Origin: Gemmataceae bacterium
GTDB taxonomy: Bacteria > Planctomycetota > Planctomycetia > Gemmatales > Gemmataceae
DNA length: 30,055 nt
Direction: 5' to 3'
Assembly: GCA_020847555.1 (NCBI GenBank)
Contig: JADLBT010000113.1
Coordinates: 1-30,055 of the forward strand
A program made the translations under genes and the position numbers. Positions within the stretch are counted from its first letter, which is position 1; each line of letters begins with the position of its first letter. Under the pieces are notes generated by a model. That model had not been told where the DNA came from, searched no databases, and saw only the letters and a list, made by a program, of their open reading frames with translations. Of the stretch, positions 15,612 to 24,310 are shown piece after piece.

Positions 15612-16660
15612 GCGGCGCGGGACCGGCGCCGGCCGACCGCGGACTCGGCGCGTGGCTCACCTGGCTCGGGCCGTACCTCGGGCTGGTCGTCGTGGTGGCG
15701 CTGTTCAGCTACCTGACGTGGGAAAGGGGTGTACTGCACCGCTTCCTGAGCCTGGAGAACTTTCAGCTCATCGTCGTGCATGCGGCCGTCGTCGGTGCCG
15801 TCGCGGTCGGCATGACGCTGATCATGGTGAGCGGCGGTATCGACCTGTCGGTCGGCTACGTCGTGTCGCTGGTGACCGTCGTCACCGTCCACGCCTACGG
15901 CCGCCTGCACGCCCTCACCGACGGCTCCGCCGCCCTGCTTCCTTCCGTGTTCCTCAGCGCGGGCGCGATCCTGGCGGGGGTCGTGACCGGGGCGCTGTGC
16001 GGGCTCGCCAACGGGCTGGTCATCACACGGCTGAAGGTGCTGCCGTTCGTGGCGACCCTGGGCATGATGGGCGTGGCGCGCGGGCTAGCGCAGTGGCTGT
16101 CCGACGGCAGGCCGGTGACGTTCCCGGACCCGGTGGCCCCGCCGGGGTGGGTGGAGAGGCTGCGGGCCATCGAGCCGGATCCAGCCTGGCTCGGCATCGC
16201 GCCGTCGGCGTGGAGCGTGGTGCTGCTGGCGGCGGCGGCCGGGGTGCTGCTGCGCTGCACGGTGCTGGGCCGGTACTTTTACGCCATCGGGTCCAGCGAA
16301 GCGACGGCCCGGCTGTGCGGCCTGCGGGTCGAGCGGACCAAGGTCATCGTCTACACCCTCGCGGGGCTATGCGTCGGCTGGGCCGGCATCCTGCAAACGG
16401 CGCGCTCTGGCTCGGGGTTCTACAACATCCAGGCCGGGCTGGAGCTGGAGGTGATTGCGGCGGTGGTGATCGGCGGCGGCAGCCTCAGCGGCGGGGAGGG
16501 CACCGTCTTCGGGACGCTGGGCGGAACGCTGCTGCTGGCGGTGCTGGAGAACGGTTGCACGAAGCTGGAACTGGCACGCGAGTTCCGCTTCGTCGTCATC
16601 GGCGCGATGATCGTCGGCGTCGCGGCCCTGAACAGCTGGAGACAGCGCCAGCTGCGGTAA
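15608..16660 (+). CDS. sugar ABC importer permease, RbsC/BPD-transp-2 type
   Basis: This 350-residue membrane protein belongs to the ribose-type permease family (BPD_transp_2). It has eight to ten membrane segments, beginning GPYLGLVVVVALFSYLTW and AAVVGAVAVGMTLIMVSGG. The family motif GGIDLSVGYVVSLVTV follows, as does the ATPase-coupling loop EATARLCGLRVERTKV (EAA-like, at about 237-252) and the C-terminal VIGGGSLSGGEGTVFGTLGG. GTG 15608 overlaps the ATPase stop (GTGA). It completes a one-lipoprotein, one-ATPase, one-permease importer. The 3' intergenic region carries a repeat block and is convergent with the barrel protein. Confidence 0.93.
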   Translation: MSGAGPAPADRGLGAWLTWLGPYLGLVVVVALFSYLTWERGVLHRFLSLENFQLIVVHAAVVGAVAVGMTLIMVSGGIDLSVGYVVSLVTVVTVHAYGRLHALTDGSAALLPSVFLSAGAILAGVVTGALCGLANGLVITRLKVLPFVATLGMMGVARGLAQWLSDGRPVTFPDPVAPPGWVERLRAIEPDPAWLGIAPSAWSVVLLAAAAGVLLRCTVLGRYFYAIGSSEATARLCGLRVERTKVIVYTLAGLCVGWAGILQTARSGSGFYNIQAGLELEVIAAVVIGGGSLSGGEGTVFGTLGGTLLLAVLENGCTKLELAREFRFVVIGAMIVGVAALNSWRQRQLR

Positions 16661-16725
16661 CGCAAGACCAGAGGCCGTGTCCCCCGACAGGGCTGCGGAT
16701 GTCCGCCGCGTGTGCAGGTTTTTGG

Positions 16726-16793
16726 AAAGCCCACGGGTGGCGTCCCGTGGGTGGCGTCTCCAGCACTCCCCCCGGCGCCGCCCGTGGGCTTTG
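16726..16793. repeat. GCCCACGGG repeats, copy 4 with degenerate partner
   Basis: AAAGCCCACGGG, TGGCGT and CCCGTGGG (16726-16751) are followed by GCGCCGCCCGTGGGCTTT, an inverted half-unit. The block sits between convergent genes (permease and barrel protein), so it may serve as a bidirectional terminator. Confidence 0.8.
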
Positions 16794-16837
16794 GCACACC
16801 AACTCCCTGGCTCCTGCACTGAGGACCAGGAGTCTCC

Positions 16838-18115
16838 TCAATACCGATACTCCAGCCCGACCACCATGCCCTGAGCCCAGAAATCGGTGTCCTGGAAGGA
16901 GAATTGTGGCCGCGCCGTGCCGAGCAGCGTCCCGCCGCGCGTGTAGACCGGGATCTGCGTCGGGTTGAGCCTACGGTCGATCTGGTCGCCCGGCCGGACC
17001 ACGTCGCTCAGGTACAGGAAATCGTACCCGACGTAGAGGCGTGTCCGCGGGTTGACGAACACGCCGAGGCGCACGCTCCCCTCCGGGACAACTGCGAAAG
17101 CGTCGCGCTCGAACCGGCCGCTGTTCGTCGGCAGGGCGAAGATGCCTCCGGCCCTGGGCGTCCCGCCGGTGCGGCTGGCGCCGGCGATGCGCACCACCTG
17201 GACGGCGTCGCCCAGCGCCACCTTGCCGGCGAGGTTCAGAAACACCGGCCCCTTGCGCAGCTCTGCCCGCAGCCCGACCTGGCCGCCGTAAAAGCGGTTG
17301 TGCCCGTCGAACTGGTCCGCCGAGCTGAGGCCGGTCCCCGACCCGCCGCTGCGCTGCGACTGGAACGCCACCTGCAGCCCCTCGTTCACTTCGAGGTAGC
17401 GGAACCCGATCAGACCCTCCAGCTGAAAACTGGGACGCCACCACAGGCTCACCACCCCGTTCGCCTCCACCCCCTGCAGCCGCGTCGTCGCCGATACCGC
17501 CACATTGCCCGACGCGAAGCCGGGGAAGGCAGCGAGAACCGCCTGCTCCGTGCCCGTGGTCAGGTCGAAGAACGGCACGCCCAGCGCCGGCGTGCCCGGC
17601 CCGCCGTTGCTGAACGGCCCGACCGTGGTCGTCCGCGACCCGAGGAAGAAGTAAGTGCCCTCCAGCCCGACCGTCTGCGCCGGATCGAGCGCGAAGCCGA
17701 CGGTGAACCGGCCGCCGGAACGGTCCAGGTTGTCCAGATCCCCGCCGACGACAACCGCCGTCGCCTCGTGGTCGAGCGTCGCGACGGAGGCGCCGGACAC
17801 GTTGGCGGTCGCCAGCGGCGGCAGCTCCGAGTCCTTGATCCACCACAGCAGGTACTCGGCGCGCTGCCAGCTACGGCCGAGCGGGCCGGCGCCGGGCGGA
17901 TGGTCCGGCTCCGGCCGCACGACTCGCGGCGGCCGTTCCACAGTCCCCTCGGCAGGCGAAGGCGCCGAGATCTGCCGAGTGACGGGGGCGGGCGGTGCGC
18001 CGAGGCCGAAGCCTTCGGGGGTGGGCACCTGCAAGGCGGGGGCGAGAGCCTGGGACCGGGCGACGCCCGCTGTCGCCATGCCGAGGACGAGCGCGGCGAG
18101 GATCTGGTGGCGCAT
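16838..18115 (-). CDS. BBP7-type outer membrane beta-barrel protein
   Basis: This 425-residue exported protein fits the planctomycete BBP7 family of outer-membrane barrels. It has a signal peptide (residues 1-22, MRHQILAALVLGMATAGVA), a low-complexity proline-rich stretch, then WQRAEYLLWWIKDSELPPL, which is the family's characteristic N-terminal strand motif. It continues with alternating amphipathic strands such as EGLIGFRYLEVNEGLQVAF and ends with the aromatic C-terminus VVGLEYRY. ATG 18115 has AGGAGGT just upstream; the reading frame stays open well past it but overlaps the divergent gene. Its role is structural or a porin, and no partner is evident. Confidence 0.85.
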   Translation of the reverse strand: MRHQILAALVLGMATAGVARSQALAPALQVPTPEGFGLGAPPAPVTRQISAPSPAEGTVERPPRVVRPEPDHPPGAGPLGRSWQRAEYLLWWIKDSELPPLATANVSGASVATLDHEATAVVVGGDLDNLDRSGGRFTVGFALDPAQTVGLEGTYFFLGSRTTTVGPFSNGGPGTPALGVPFFDLTTGTEQAVLAAFPGFASGNVAVSATTRLQGVEANGVVSLWWRPSFQLEGLIGFRYLEVNEGLQVAFQSQRSGGSGTGLSSADQFDGHNRFYGGQVGLRAELRKGPVFLNLAGKVALGDAVQVVRIAGASRTGGTPRAGGIFALPTNSGRFERDAFAVVPEGSVRLGVFVNPRTRLYVGYDFLYLSDVVRPGDQIDRRLNPTQIPVYTRGGTLLGTARPQFSFQDTDFWAQGMVVGLEYRY

Positions 18116-18283
18116 GTGACCTCCTGTTCCGCTACGGTCTCGAGGATGGGCCGACACTATTCCGACTGATCGGCCGGTTGTCCACCCCAAAGCGATCCCC
18201 GGCCGGGGCGGGATTGGCCGGTGGGGGGGCGGCAGGTTATCCTGGAAAGGGAGGTAACACGTCCAGGAGGAGTCTTCGCGCTC

Positions 18284-19435
18284 ATGTGTTCGGTACTGCT
18301 CGCCGCCAGTTCTGAAGGGTCGGTGGTGTGGACCATCGTCGGACTGCTGGCCATCCCGGCCCTGGTCCTCCTCAACGGCTTCTTCGTGGCGGCGGAGTTC
18401 GCCCTGGTGGCGGTGCGGCGCACCCGCGTCGAGGAGATGGTCAATCAGGGAGTTCCCGGGGCCAGGGCGGTCGAGACGGCCGTCGGCAATCTGGACCGGG
18501 CGATCGCCGCCACGCAGCTCGGCATCACTCTCGCCAGCATTGGGCTCGGCTGGGTGGCCGAACCGGCCCTCGCTCACCTGATCGAGCCGCTGTTCCTGGT
18601 CTTCCCGGACGTCTGGCGCGTGATCGCCACCCACTCGGCGGCGGTCGCCGTCGCGTTCTTCCTCATCACCTTCATGCACGTCGTCTTCGGCGAGCTGATC
18701 CCCAAGACGCTGGCCCTGCAAACGCCCGACCGGATCGCCCTGTGGGTGGCGCGTCCGCTGAACCTGTTCATCACGGCCAGTCGGCCGCTCGTCAGCCTGA
18801 TGAACGGCACCGGGAACCTGCTGATCCGCCTGGCCGGGTACAAGCCGCCGACCGGAGAGGAGCTGGTCCACTCGATCGAGGAGCTGGCGCTACTGGTCGA
18901 GGACACGGAAGAGGCGGGGCTGCTCGACCCGGAGCAGGCCGAGCTGGTGCAGAACGTCTTTCAGCTGTCGAACAAGACGGTGGGCGACTGCATGGTGCCG
19001 CGCGAGCGCATGGCCACCCTGGAGGTGACCCTGCCGCCGGACAAAATCCTCGAAGCGGTGCGGTCCGGCGCCCACACGCGCATGCCGGTTTACGACCGGG
19101 AACTGGACAACATCGTCGGCATCGTCAACACGAAGGATCTGTTTTACCTGTTCAGCCTCAAGGGCATGGTCATCCTGGAGGACGCTCTTTACCCGGCACT
19201 GTTCCTGCGCGATGACGAGATCGTCGCCAACGCCCTGCGTCTGTTCCGCAAGGCGCACCGGCCGATGGCGCTGGTGCGGAACCAGGACGGCAAGATCCTC
19301 GGCCTGGTGACGCTGGAGGACATTCTCGAAGAGATCATCGGCGACATCGAGGACGAACACGACCGGCCCACCCCCAAGCTGGTGCGCCGCCGCCGGCTGC
19401 TGCTGCCGCCGCCGGCCAAGGGAGGGAAGAAGTAG
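18284..19435 (+). CDS. CNNM/hemolysin-family membrane protein with CBS domains
   Basis: This 383-residue protein has the DUF21/CNNM transmembrane region (three or four helices, starting VVWTIVGLLAIPALVLLNGFF at about residues 14-34, with AEFALVAVRRTRVEEM), then a CBS pair (about 200-340, including VGDCMVPRERM and GIVNTKDLF). These proteins are linked to Mg2+ or Co2+ transport or ion homeostasis; the name hemolysin is historical. The usual C-terminal CorC_HlyC domain is absent. The protein ends soon after CBS2 (EIIGDIEDEHDRP) in a basic tail. ATG 18284 has AGGAGGAG about 11 bases upstream. It is divergent from the barrel protein gene. Confidence 0.88.
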   Translation: MCSVLLAASSEGSVVWTIVGLLAIPALVLLNGFFVAAEFALVAVRRTRVEEMVNQGVPGARAVETAVGNLDRAIAATQLGITLASIGLGWVAEPALAHLIEPLFLVFPDVWRVIATHSAAVAVAFFLITFMHVVFGELIPKTLALQTPDRIALWVARPLNLFITASRPLVSLMNGTGNLLIRLAGYKPPTGEELVHSIEELALLVEDTEEAGLLDPEQAELVQNVFQLSNKTVGDCMVPRERMATLEVTLPPDKILEAVRSGAHTRMPVYDRELDNIVGIVNTKDLFYLFSLKGMVILEDALYPALFLRDDEIVANALRLFRKAHRPMALVRNQDGKILGLVTLEDILEEIIGDIEDEHDRPTPKLVRRRRLLLPPPAKGGKK

Positions 19436-19456
19436 GCAGCGGTCAGCGGTCCAAAT

Positions 19457-19482
19457 AAAGCCCACGGGCTGCGCCCCGTGGA
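19457..19482. repeat. GCCCACGGG palindromic repeat, copy 5
   Basis: AAAGCCCACGGG, a CTGCG loop and CCCCGTGG form an imperfect palindrome between the convergent hemolysin-family and LptF-like genes, in a 57-bp gap. Same family as copies at 6051, 9252, 14020 and 16726. Confidence 0.75.
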
Positions 19483-19492
19483 CCTGCTCTCC

Positions 19493-20698
19493 TCAGTTCC
19501 GCAGCAGCCGCCGGAACAGCATCAGAGCGATCAGCCCCATGAGCAGGTCGGCGCCCCAGATGGACAGTATGGGAGGGACACGGCCGCCGCGCGCCACGTT
19601 GAGCCCGCACAGCATGAGCGGGTAGTACAAGAACACGATCGGCAGAAAACAGGTGATGAACGCACTCAGGTAGTCGCTGCGACTGAACCAGATGCCGACC
19701 GGACAGCCGACCAGGACGAAGCACAGACACCCGAACGCCTCCGCCGGCCGCTTGATCCGCTCCAGCTCCAGGTTCAACCGCTCGCTCGCCCGCTGGCGGC
19801 GCAGCTGCCGCAGGTTGGCCAGGTGCTTCGACAGGCCGTCCGGCGGCCCGGACAGCGCCAGCCGCGACGCGGTCAGCGCGATCTCCACCTCCAGCCCCTC
19901 GATGTCCCGCGCTTTCTTCCCCGCTTCCTCGTGCAACTCGTCCCACGTCATGTCGCTGGCCCGGAACTTTTTCTGCTGCCCGACCAACTCCTCCGGCAGG
20001 TCCACCGGCCAGATGCGCGCCGCGTCGTAGCCGTTGTTCCCCGGCTCCCGCGACACCACGTAGCAGTGCCGCATCTTGACCAGCACCTGCCCCTTCTGCA
20101 TATGGACGTTCAACTCGGCTTCGCGGGCGCGGGCGACCAGATCGAAGGTGCCCGGCTTCTTCGGATCGCGCCGCCGGAACTCCACGTCGAGCAGCTTGCG
20201 GCCCTCGACGCGCTTGACGTACATCTCGTAGTTCAGTTTCGGATGGCAGATGTACTGGTCCTGGCGGAGCAGCGCGTACAGGAACTCCTCGACGTCGTTC
20301 AGGACCATCGACCGCATGGTGTAGTGGGTCGTCGGGATGATTTCGTAGTAGAGCCCGACGGTGACGGCCGTCATCGTCATCCCGAGCAGGACCGCCGGCC
20401 AGACGACCACGAGGATGTTCACCCCGGCCGCCCGGATGGCGAGGATCTCGTTGTCGTGGGCGAGGCGGCCGTAGACGACGCAGGTGGCGAACAGGGTGGT
20501 GGCCGGGATCGTGTACGGGAGGGTGCTCGGGACGATCAGCGGGATGACGGCGAGGATCTGCATCGGGCCGAGGCCGTGGCGAGACGCCTCCGCGACGATG
20601 CCGGCCATCAGCAGAATGCCCGTGATCCCCAGCAGCGACAGCAGGAAGACCCGGGTCAACTCCCAGAAGATCGTGCGGTGCAGGATCGTCCAGAACAC
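19493..20698 (-). CDS. LptF/LptG-family permease
   Basis: This 401-residue inner-membrane protein matches the YjgP/YjgQ family, whose members LptF and LptG extract LPS from the inner membrane with ATPase LptB. Helix 1 is FLLSLLGITGILLMAGIVA (about 18-36), helices 2 and 3 are near 50-76 and 90-120, then a large periplasmic beta-jellyroll-like domain (about 120-300), then three C-terminal helices (GCLCFVLVGCPVGIWF; FITCFLPIVFLYYPLMLCGL; ADLLMGLIALMLF). NEILAIRAAGVN (81-92) is the family's coupling helix signature. The start is GTG 20698 with GGGAGG just upstream. It follows the AsmA-like gene on the same strand after 172 bp. No partner permease is in the window. Confidence 0.87.
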   Translation of the reverse strand: MFWTILHRTIFWELTRVFLLSLLGITGILLMAGIVAEASRHGLGPMQILAVIPLIVPSTLPYTIPATTLFATCVVYGRLAHDNEILAIRAAGVNILVVVWPAVLLGMTMTAVTVGLYYEIIPTTHYTMRSMVLNDVEEFLYALLRQDQYICHPKLNYEMYVKRVEGRKLLDVEFRRRDPKKPGTFDLVARAREAELNVHMQKGQVLVKMRHCYVVSREPGNNGYDAARIWPVDLPEELVGQQKKFRASDMTWDELHEEAGKKARDIEGLEVEIALTASRLALSGPPDGLSKHLANLRQLRRQRASERLNLELERIKRPAEAFGCLCFVLVGCPVGIWFSRSDYLSAFITCFLPIVFLYYPLMLCGLNVARGGRVPPILSIWGADLLMGLIALMLFRRLLRN

Positions 20699-20870
20699 AC
20701 AGACCTCCCGTGGGAGAACGCAAGGAGCAGCGCGGGCCGTCGCGGTGCCTGGCTTTGCCCCCGACCCGACTCCCGGACCCCAGCCGGGGACGTTTCGTCA
20801 GGATCGGCGGTTCCGCCTGCCGACTTGAGTGGTCTTCATGCACGGTCCGGAGCGAAGACCTTCCCCCACC

Positions 20871-23800
20871 TCACTCCTTGCCGCCCATCTTCCCGGTCAC
20901 CAGGTCGCGCATTTGCAGCAGCGGATCCAGCAGCACCGGCACCGGCTTCTTGTAAAACTTGACGTCGTCCGCCTTGCCGGTCACCTTGCCGCGCACCTCG
21001 ATCTTGAGCAGGTTCTTGCTGATCGCGGGCGGAATCGACCGGACCACCGGCGGCAGCACCTGCTCCATCCGGGCCCAGCTCGGGTAGAAGTCGAGCTGGA
21101 CGCCGGTTCCGTCCAGGTTCACGTCGCCGCGCCCGTACAGGCTGATCACGTTGCCCAGCAGATCCAGCCGGCCGATGTTCACCCGGTTGCCGCGGATCGT
21201 GAACGCCGCGTGTGCCTCCTCGAACGCCGTCCGGTCCGGCCAACGCAGGCCCAGGAACTTGATCAGGTCCAGCAGCAGCGGCAGATTGTACAGCCGTGTG
21301 GCGGTCGTGTACGGCACGTCGATGGTGCCGCTGCCGTCCAGACTGTCGAGACCCGACCCCTGGCCGGTCAGGAACAGCCGTCCGGCCGCCAGCCCGGTCA
21401 GCTCTGACTTCGGCCCAAAGTTGTGCCGGCCGAACTCCTCCAGCCGGATCTGCGACGCGGTCAGGTTCAACTCATACCGCAGGTCCGCGTGGAAGTCGAT
21501 GCGTGCCTGGCCGGACACGTCGCCGCCGAACGTCGGGGCGTACAGCGCGACCCCAAGCACCTCCGGCGATGGCTCCTTGACGAGCAGCCGGGCCTGGACG
21601 TTGTGGAACGGTTGTCCCAGGACGGTGGCGCGGTCGAGCAGCAGGTTGCCCGACAGCCCCTGGAGCTGGCGCCCGTTGTGGCGGCCGACGCAGGCCAGTG
21701 TGCCCGTCACGTCGGCCACGTCGAGGCCGACCTGCAACTTCGCGGCGCGCAGCCACGCCTGCCCGTCCCAGAAGATGTCCGGCTGGGCGCCGGTATCGGT
21801 CGTCTGCGCAACCACCAGCCGGGTGCGCACCGCGAACGGGTCGGCCAGCTTCAGCCCCTTGCAGGCGGTGCGCAGCCCCTCGGGGAGGGCGGCGAGGAAC
21901 GCGGCGTCCGGCACCACCGGGTTGCCGCGCAGATCCTCCAGGTCGGCGTAGAACCCGCCGCCGGGGTACAGATCGACCGTCCCCTTTTCCAGGCTCAGTC
22001 GGGTCGCGTTGTGGCGTGCCGTCACGCGCGTCAGGTCCACCCGGTCCTTGTGATAGCGGAACGTCCCCGTCAGATCGTGCAGGACATACGGGAAGAAGGT
22101 CGGCTCGATCGCGCACCCGCGCACGTCGAGCGTCAGGTCCAGGTCGTGTTCCGGCTGGCCGGGGACGCGGTCGATGCGGCCGGTGAAGTTGAGCTGGCCG
22201 GTCGGCGAGAAAGTGTCCCAGACGGTGACCAGTGCCGGCCGCGACTTCAGGGCCGCCTTGAGGTCGCCGTCCAGGGCGATGTTCTTGCCGACGACGTCGA
22301 TCACCAGACGGGTGTCGCCGTCCTTTCGTCCGACCGCTGGCGGATAGGTTCGGCCCTTTACCGCCACCTCTCCGCCGCCGTGCGAGCCGCGAAAGTCGCG
22401 CCCCTCCCAGTGGTCCGGGTAGATGTCCAGGCACCCCGTCACGTTCTCCAGCCGATACGGGAACTCGGTCCAGGTCACCGTGGCTCCGTAAAGCTGGGCG
22501 TGGTAGGTGCCCTGGAACCCCTTGACCCCGGGGGTGAACTGAATGCGCGCCTGGGCGTTGCACCGGCCCGACGGGTTGAACGACCGGGCGACCGCCTGGA
22601 CGTTGTTGGGCGGCGTGTCGGGGAGCGCCTTGAGCAGCGTCTCGTCGAGGCGCAGGCCGGTCGCGGTGATGTCGAACCGCGCGTTGGTGTTGTCCATGCC
22701 GCCCTTCCAGTACCCCTGCAGGGTGGCCGGCGAGCCGCCGGCATACCCCTGGACGTTCACCCGCGTCAGGTTGACGAGGTAGTCGTACTCGACGATGCCG
22801 GTGATGCGCTCCGCGGGGTAGGGGAAGTACCGGAAGCACACGCGCAGGTCTTCCGGGTTCATCGTGCAGCGGTGCCGCAGCCACTGCCCCTGCTGACGCG
22901 CGGCGTGGATCGTCACCGTCACCGGCCCCTCGGGCTGGAACAGATCGGCCAGATCCCGGATCGGTTTGGGCAGGCGGTCGAACAGCGGTTTCTCCAGCGG
23001 CAGGTGCTTGACTGACACGACGGCGTCAAATTCCTCCTCGGGGCGCGCCAGCAGGGCCGTCGCCCTGGCCACGTCGATCCGGGTTCTCGGTCCGGAGGAC
23101 GCGGTAAACCGCTCGACCGTGACGCGCCCGTTGGCGCAGTGGACCGACGCCGCGACGTTCTCCAGCGGCAGCGGTAGCTGCGGGTGGTTTACCTTCCCCT
23201 GGCGGACGGCGCAGCGGACATCGTACGTCAGGGGCTGAGCCGCGTCCGGGTGGTAACTGAAGTCGCCCTTCAGGTCCGCCAGCCCTTCGAGCGGGAACGG
23301 CCGCAGGACGGGGTTCGGGCAGCAGGCGGCCAGACGCTGCACGAGCAGCGGGTTGAGCGGGATGCCGTCCGCCTGCCCGGAGAGGGCGAGGGCGCCCGAG
23401 TCGCGGTCCCACGTCCCGCGCCACTGCAGAGCCCCCAGGATCTCCGATGTGCCGGAGCCGTCGAAGCTGACGGTCGGCAGCGGATCGTTGATCACGACGA
23501 GGTTGACGCCAGCGACCTCGACCGGCGGCGTGCCCGCCTGGGCGAGGCGGTCGTCGAGGATCAGCGTGCCCTGGGCGATGACGAGCGTCGGGATCGGCTC
23601 GCGCCCGGCTTCGGTCGTCGCCAGCCCGGCGACATTCCAGCGCCCGTCGCGGTCGCGCTGCACGCGCAGCCGCGGCCGCTGCAACTCGACCTTGCGGAAG
23701 GCGATCTTCCCGTCGAGCAGGTGTTCCTTGTCGTGGTAGATGACGGCGGACGGGACGTGGAGGATCTCAAGGCGGTCCGGGTCATCGCGGCGGACCAGGC

Positions 23801-24011
23801 GGAGTTCGGTCAGGACAATGCCGCCGAGGATGCGCAGGCGCGCGCTCTCCAGGCTGACCGCGGCGCCGGGGAAGAGCTGTTCGAGCTTGTCGATGACCTG
23901 GCGGCGCACCAGGGCGGGGTCGGTCCAGTGGTGGTACAGGGCGAGCGCGCAGGCGCAGCTGCCGGCGACGCCGAATACCAGGCACCGGATCAGCCACTTG
24001 CGCCACGCCAT
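20871..24011 (-). CDS. AsmA/TamB-like envelope protein
   Basis: This 1046-residue protein has one N-terminal membrane segment (about 8-26, IRCLVFGVAGSCACALALYHH) and a very long beta-rich periplasmic part, the pattern of AsmA-like proteins. These are thought to form lipid-transfer bridges between the membranes. AsmA-like features include VRRQVIDKLEQLFPGAAVSLESARLRI near the N-terminus, and repeated strands of amphipathic beta structure up to the C-terminal LTGQGSGLDSLDGSGTIDV. ATG 24011 has only a weak purine run (GAAGAG) upstream; AGGAGG there is on the other strand. It is followed by the LptF/G-like gene, which supports an envelope-biogenesis role. The exact family is inferred. Confidence 0.82.
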   Translation of the reverse strand: MAWRKWLIRCLVFGVAGSCACALALYHHWTDPALVRRQVIDKLEQLFPGAAVSLESARLRILGGIVLTELRLVRRDDPDRLEILHVPSAVIYHDKEHLLDGKIAFRKVELQRPRLRVQRDRDGRWNVAGLATTEAGREPIPTLVIAQGTLILDDRLAQAGTPPVEVAGVNLVVINDPLPTVSFDGSGTSEILGALQWRGTWDRDSGALALSGQADGIPLNPLLVQRLAACCPNPVLRPFPLEGLADLKGDFSYHPDAAQPLTYDVRCAVRQGKVNHPQLPLPLENVAASVHCANGRVTVERFTASSGPRTRIDVARATALLARPEEEFDAVVSVKHLPLEKPLFDRLPKPIRDLADLFQPEGPVTVTIHAARQQGQWLRHRCTMNPEDLRVCFRYFPYPAERITGIVEYDYLVNLTRVNVQGYAGGSPATLQGYWKGGMDNTNARFDITATGLRLDETLLKALPDTPPNNVQAVARSFNPSGRCNAQARIQFTPGVKGFQGTYHAQLYGATVTWTEFPYRLENVTGCLDIYPDHWEGRDFRGSHGGGEVAVKGRTYPPAVGRKDGDTRLVIDVVGKNIALDGDLKAALKSRPALVTVWDTFSPTGQLNFTGRIDRVPGQPEHDLDLTLDVRGCAIEPTFFPYVLHDLTGTFRYHKDRVDLTRVTARHNATRLSLEKGTVDLYPGGGFYADLEDLRGNPVVPDAAFLAALPEGLRTACKGLKLADPFAVRTRLVVAQTTDTGAQPDIFWDGQAWLRAAKLQVGLDVADVTGTLACVGRHNGRQLQGLSGNLLLDRATVLGQPFHNVQARLLVKEPSPEVLGVALYAPTFGGDVSGQARIDFHADLRYELNLTASQIRLEEFGRHNFGPKSELTGLAAGRLFLTGQGSGLDSLDGSGTIDVPYTTATRLYNLPLLLDLIKFLGLRWPDRTAFEEAHAAFTIRGNRVNIGRLDLLGNVISLYGRGDVNLDGTGVQLDFYPSWARMEQVLPPVVRSIPPAISKNLLKIEVRGKVTGKADDVKFYKKPVPVLLDPLLQMRDLVTGKMGGKE

Positions 24012-24048
24012 GAGGAGGTCTCTTCAGAGGTAAAGGTCCACCCCCCTG

Positions 24049-24077
24049 CCCCTCTCCCCGAAACGGAGAAGGAGGGC
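24049..24077. repeat. CCCCGAAACGG repeat, copy 2
   Basis: CCCCTCTCCCCGAAACGGAG followed by AAGGAGGG can fold around GAAA. It shares the CCCCGAAACGG core with 14071-14080. It lies 38 bp before the AsmA-like start codon, in that gene's leader. Confidence 0.65.
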
Positions 24078-24221
24078 CGGGAATTCGGTCCTCGCCCTCA
24101 ACACAGGAGAGCGCACGTTGGGCGTCCCGCACACCGGCCGCACTCCGCGTTCCGTTCCGTCCGAGAGCGGGCGGGATAGTACGAGAAACGCGCGGCGCGG
24201 TCAACGACACTTCGAGTTGGC

Positions 24222-24310
24222 GGACAGAAGCCGACGCGCCGGCAGCGTAAGCGACGGAATAGCTGGCAAGATCGTCGCTTACGCTTCTGGCTCGTCGCGG
24301 TGTTTTGTCC
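24222..24310. repeat. GCGTAAGCGAC inverted repeat, copy 2
   Basis: AGCGTAAGCGACG (24244-24256) and CGTCGCTTACGCT (24273-24285) are exact reverse complements with a 16-nt loop, flanked further out by GGACA (24222) and TGTCC (24306). The arm GGCAGCGTAAGCGAC matches the reverse complement of the loop of the 5229-5297 repeat. It lies between the AsmA-like and methyltransferase genes. Confidence 0.75.

Noticed and set aside
18116..18871. Upstream extension of the barrel protein frame to 677 residues
   Set aside because: ATG 18115 has a strong ribosome-binding site and signal peptide; the extension overlaps the divergent hemolysin-family gene.
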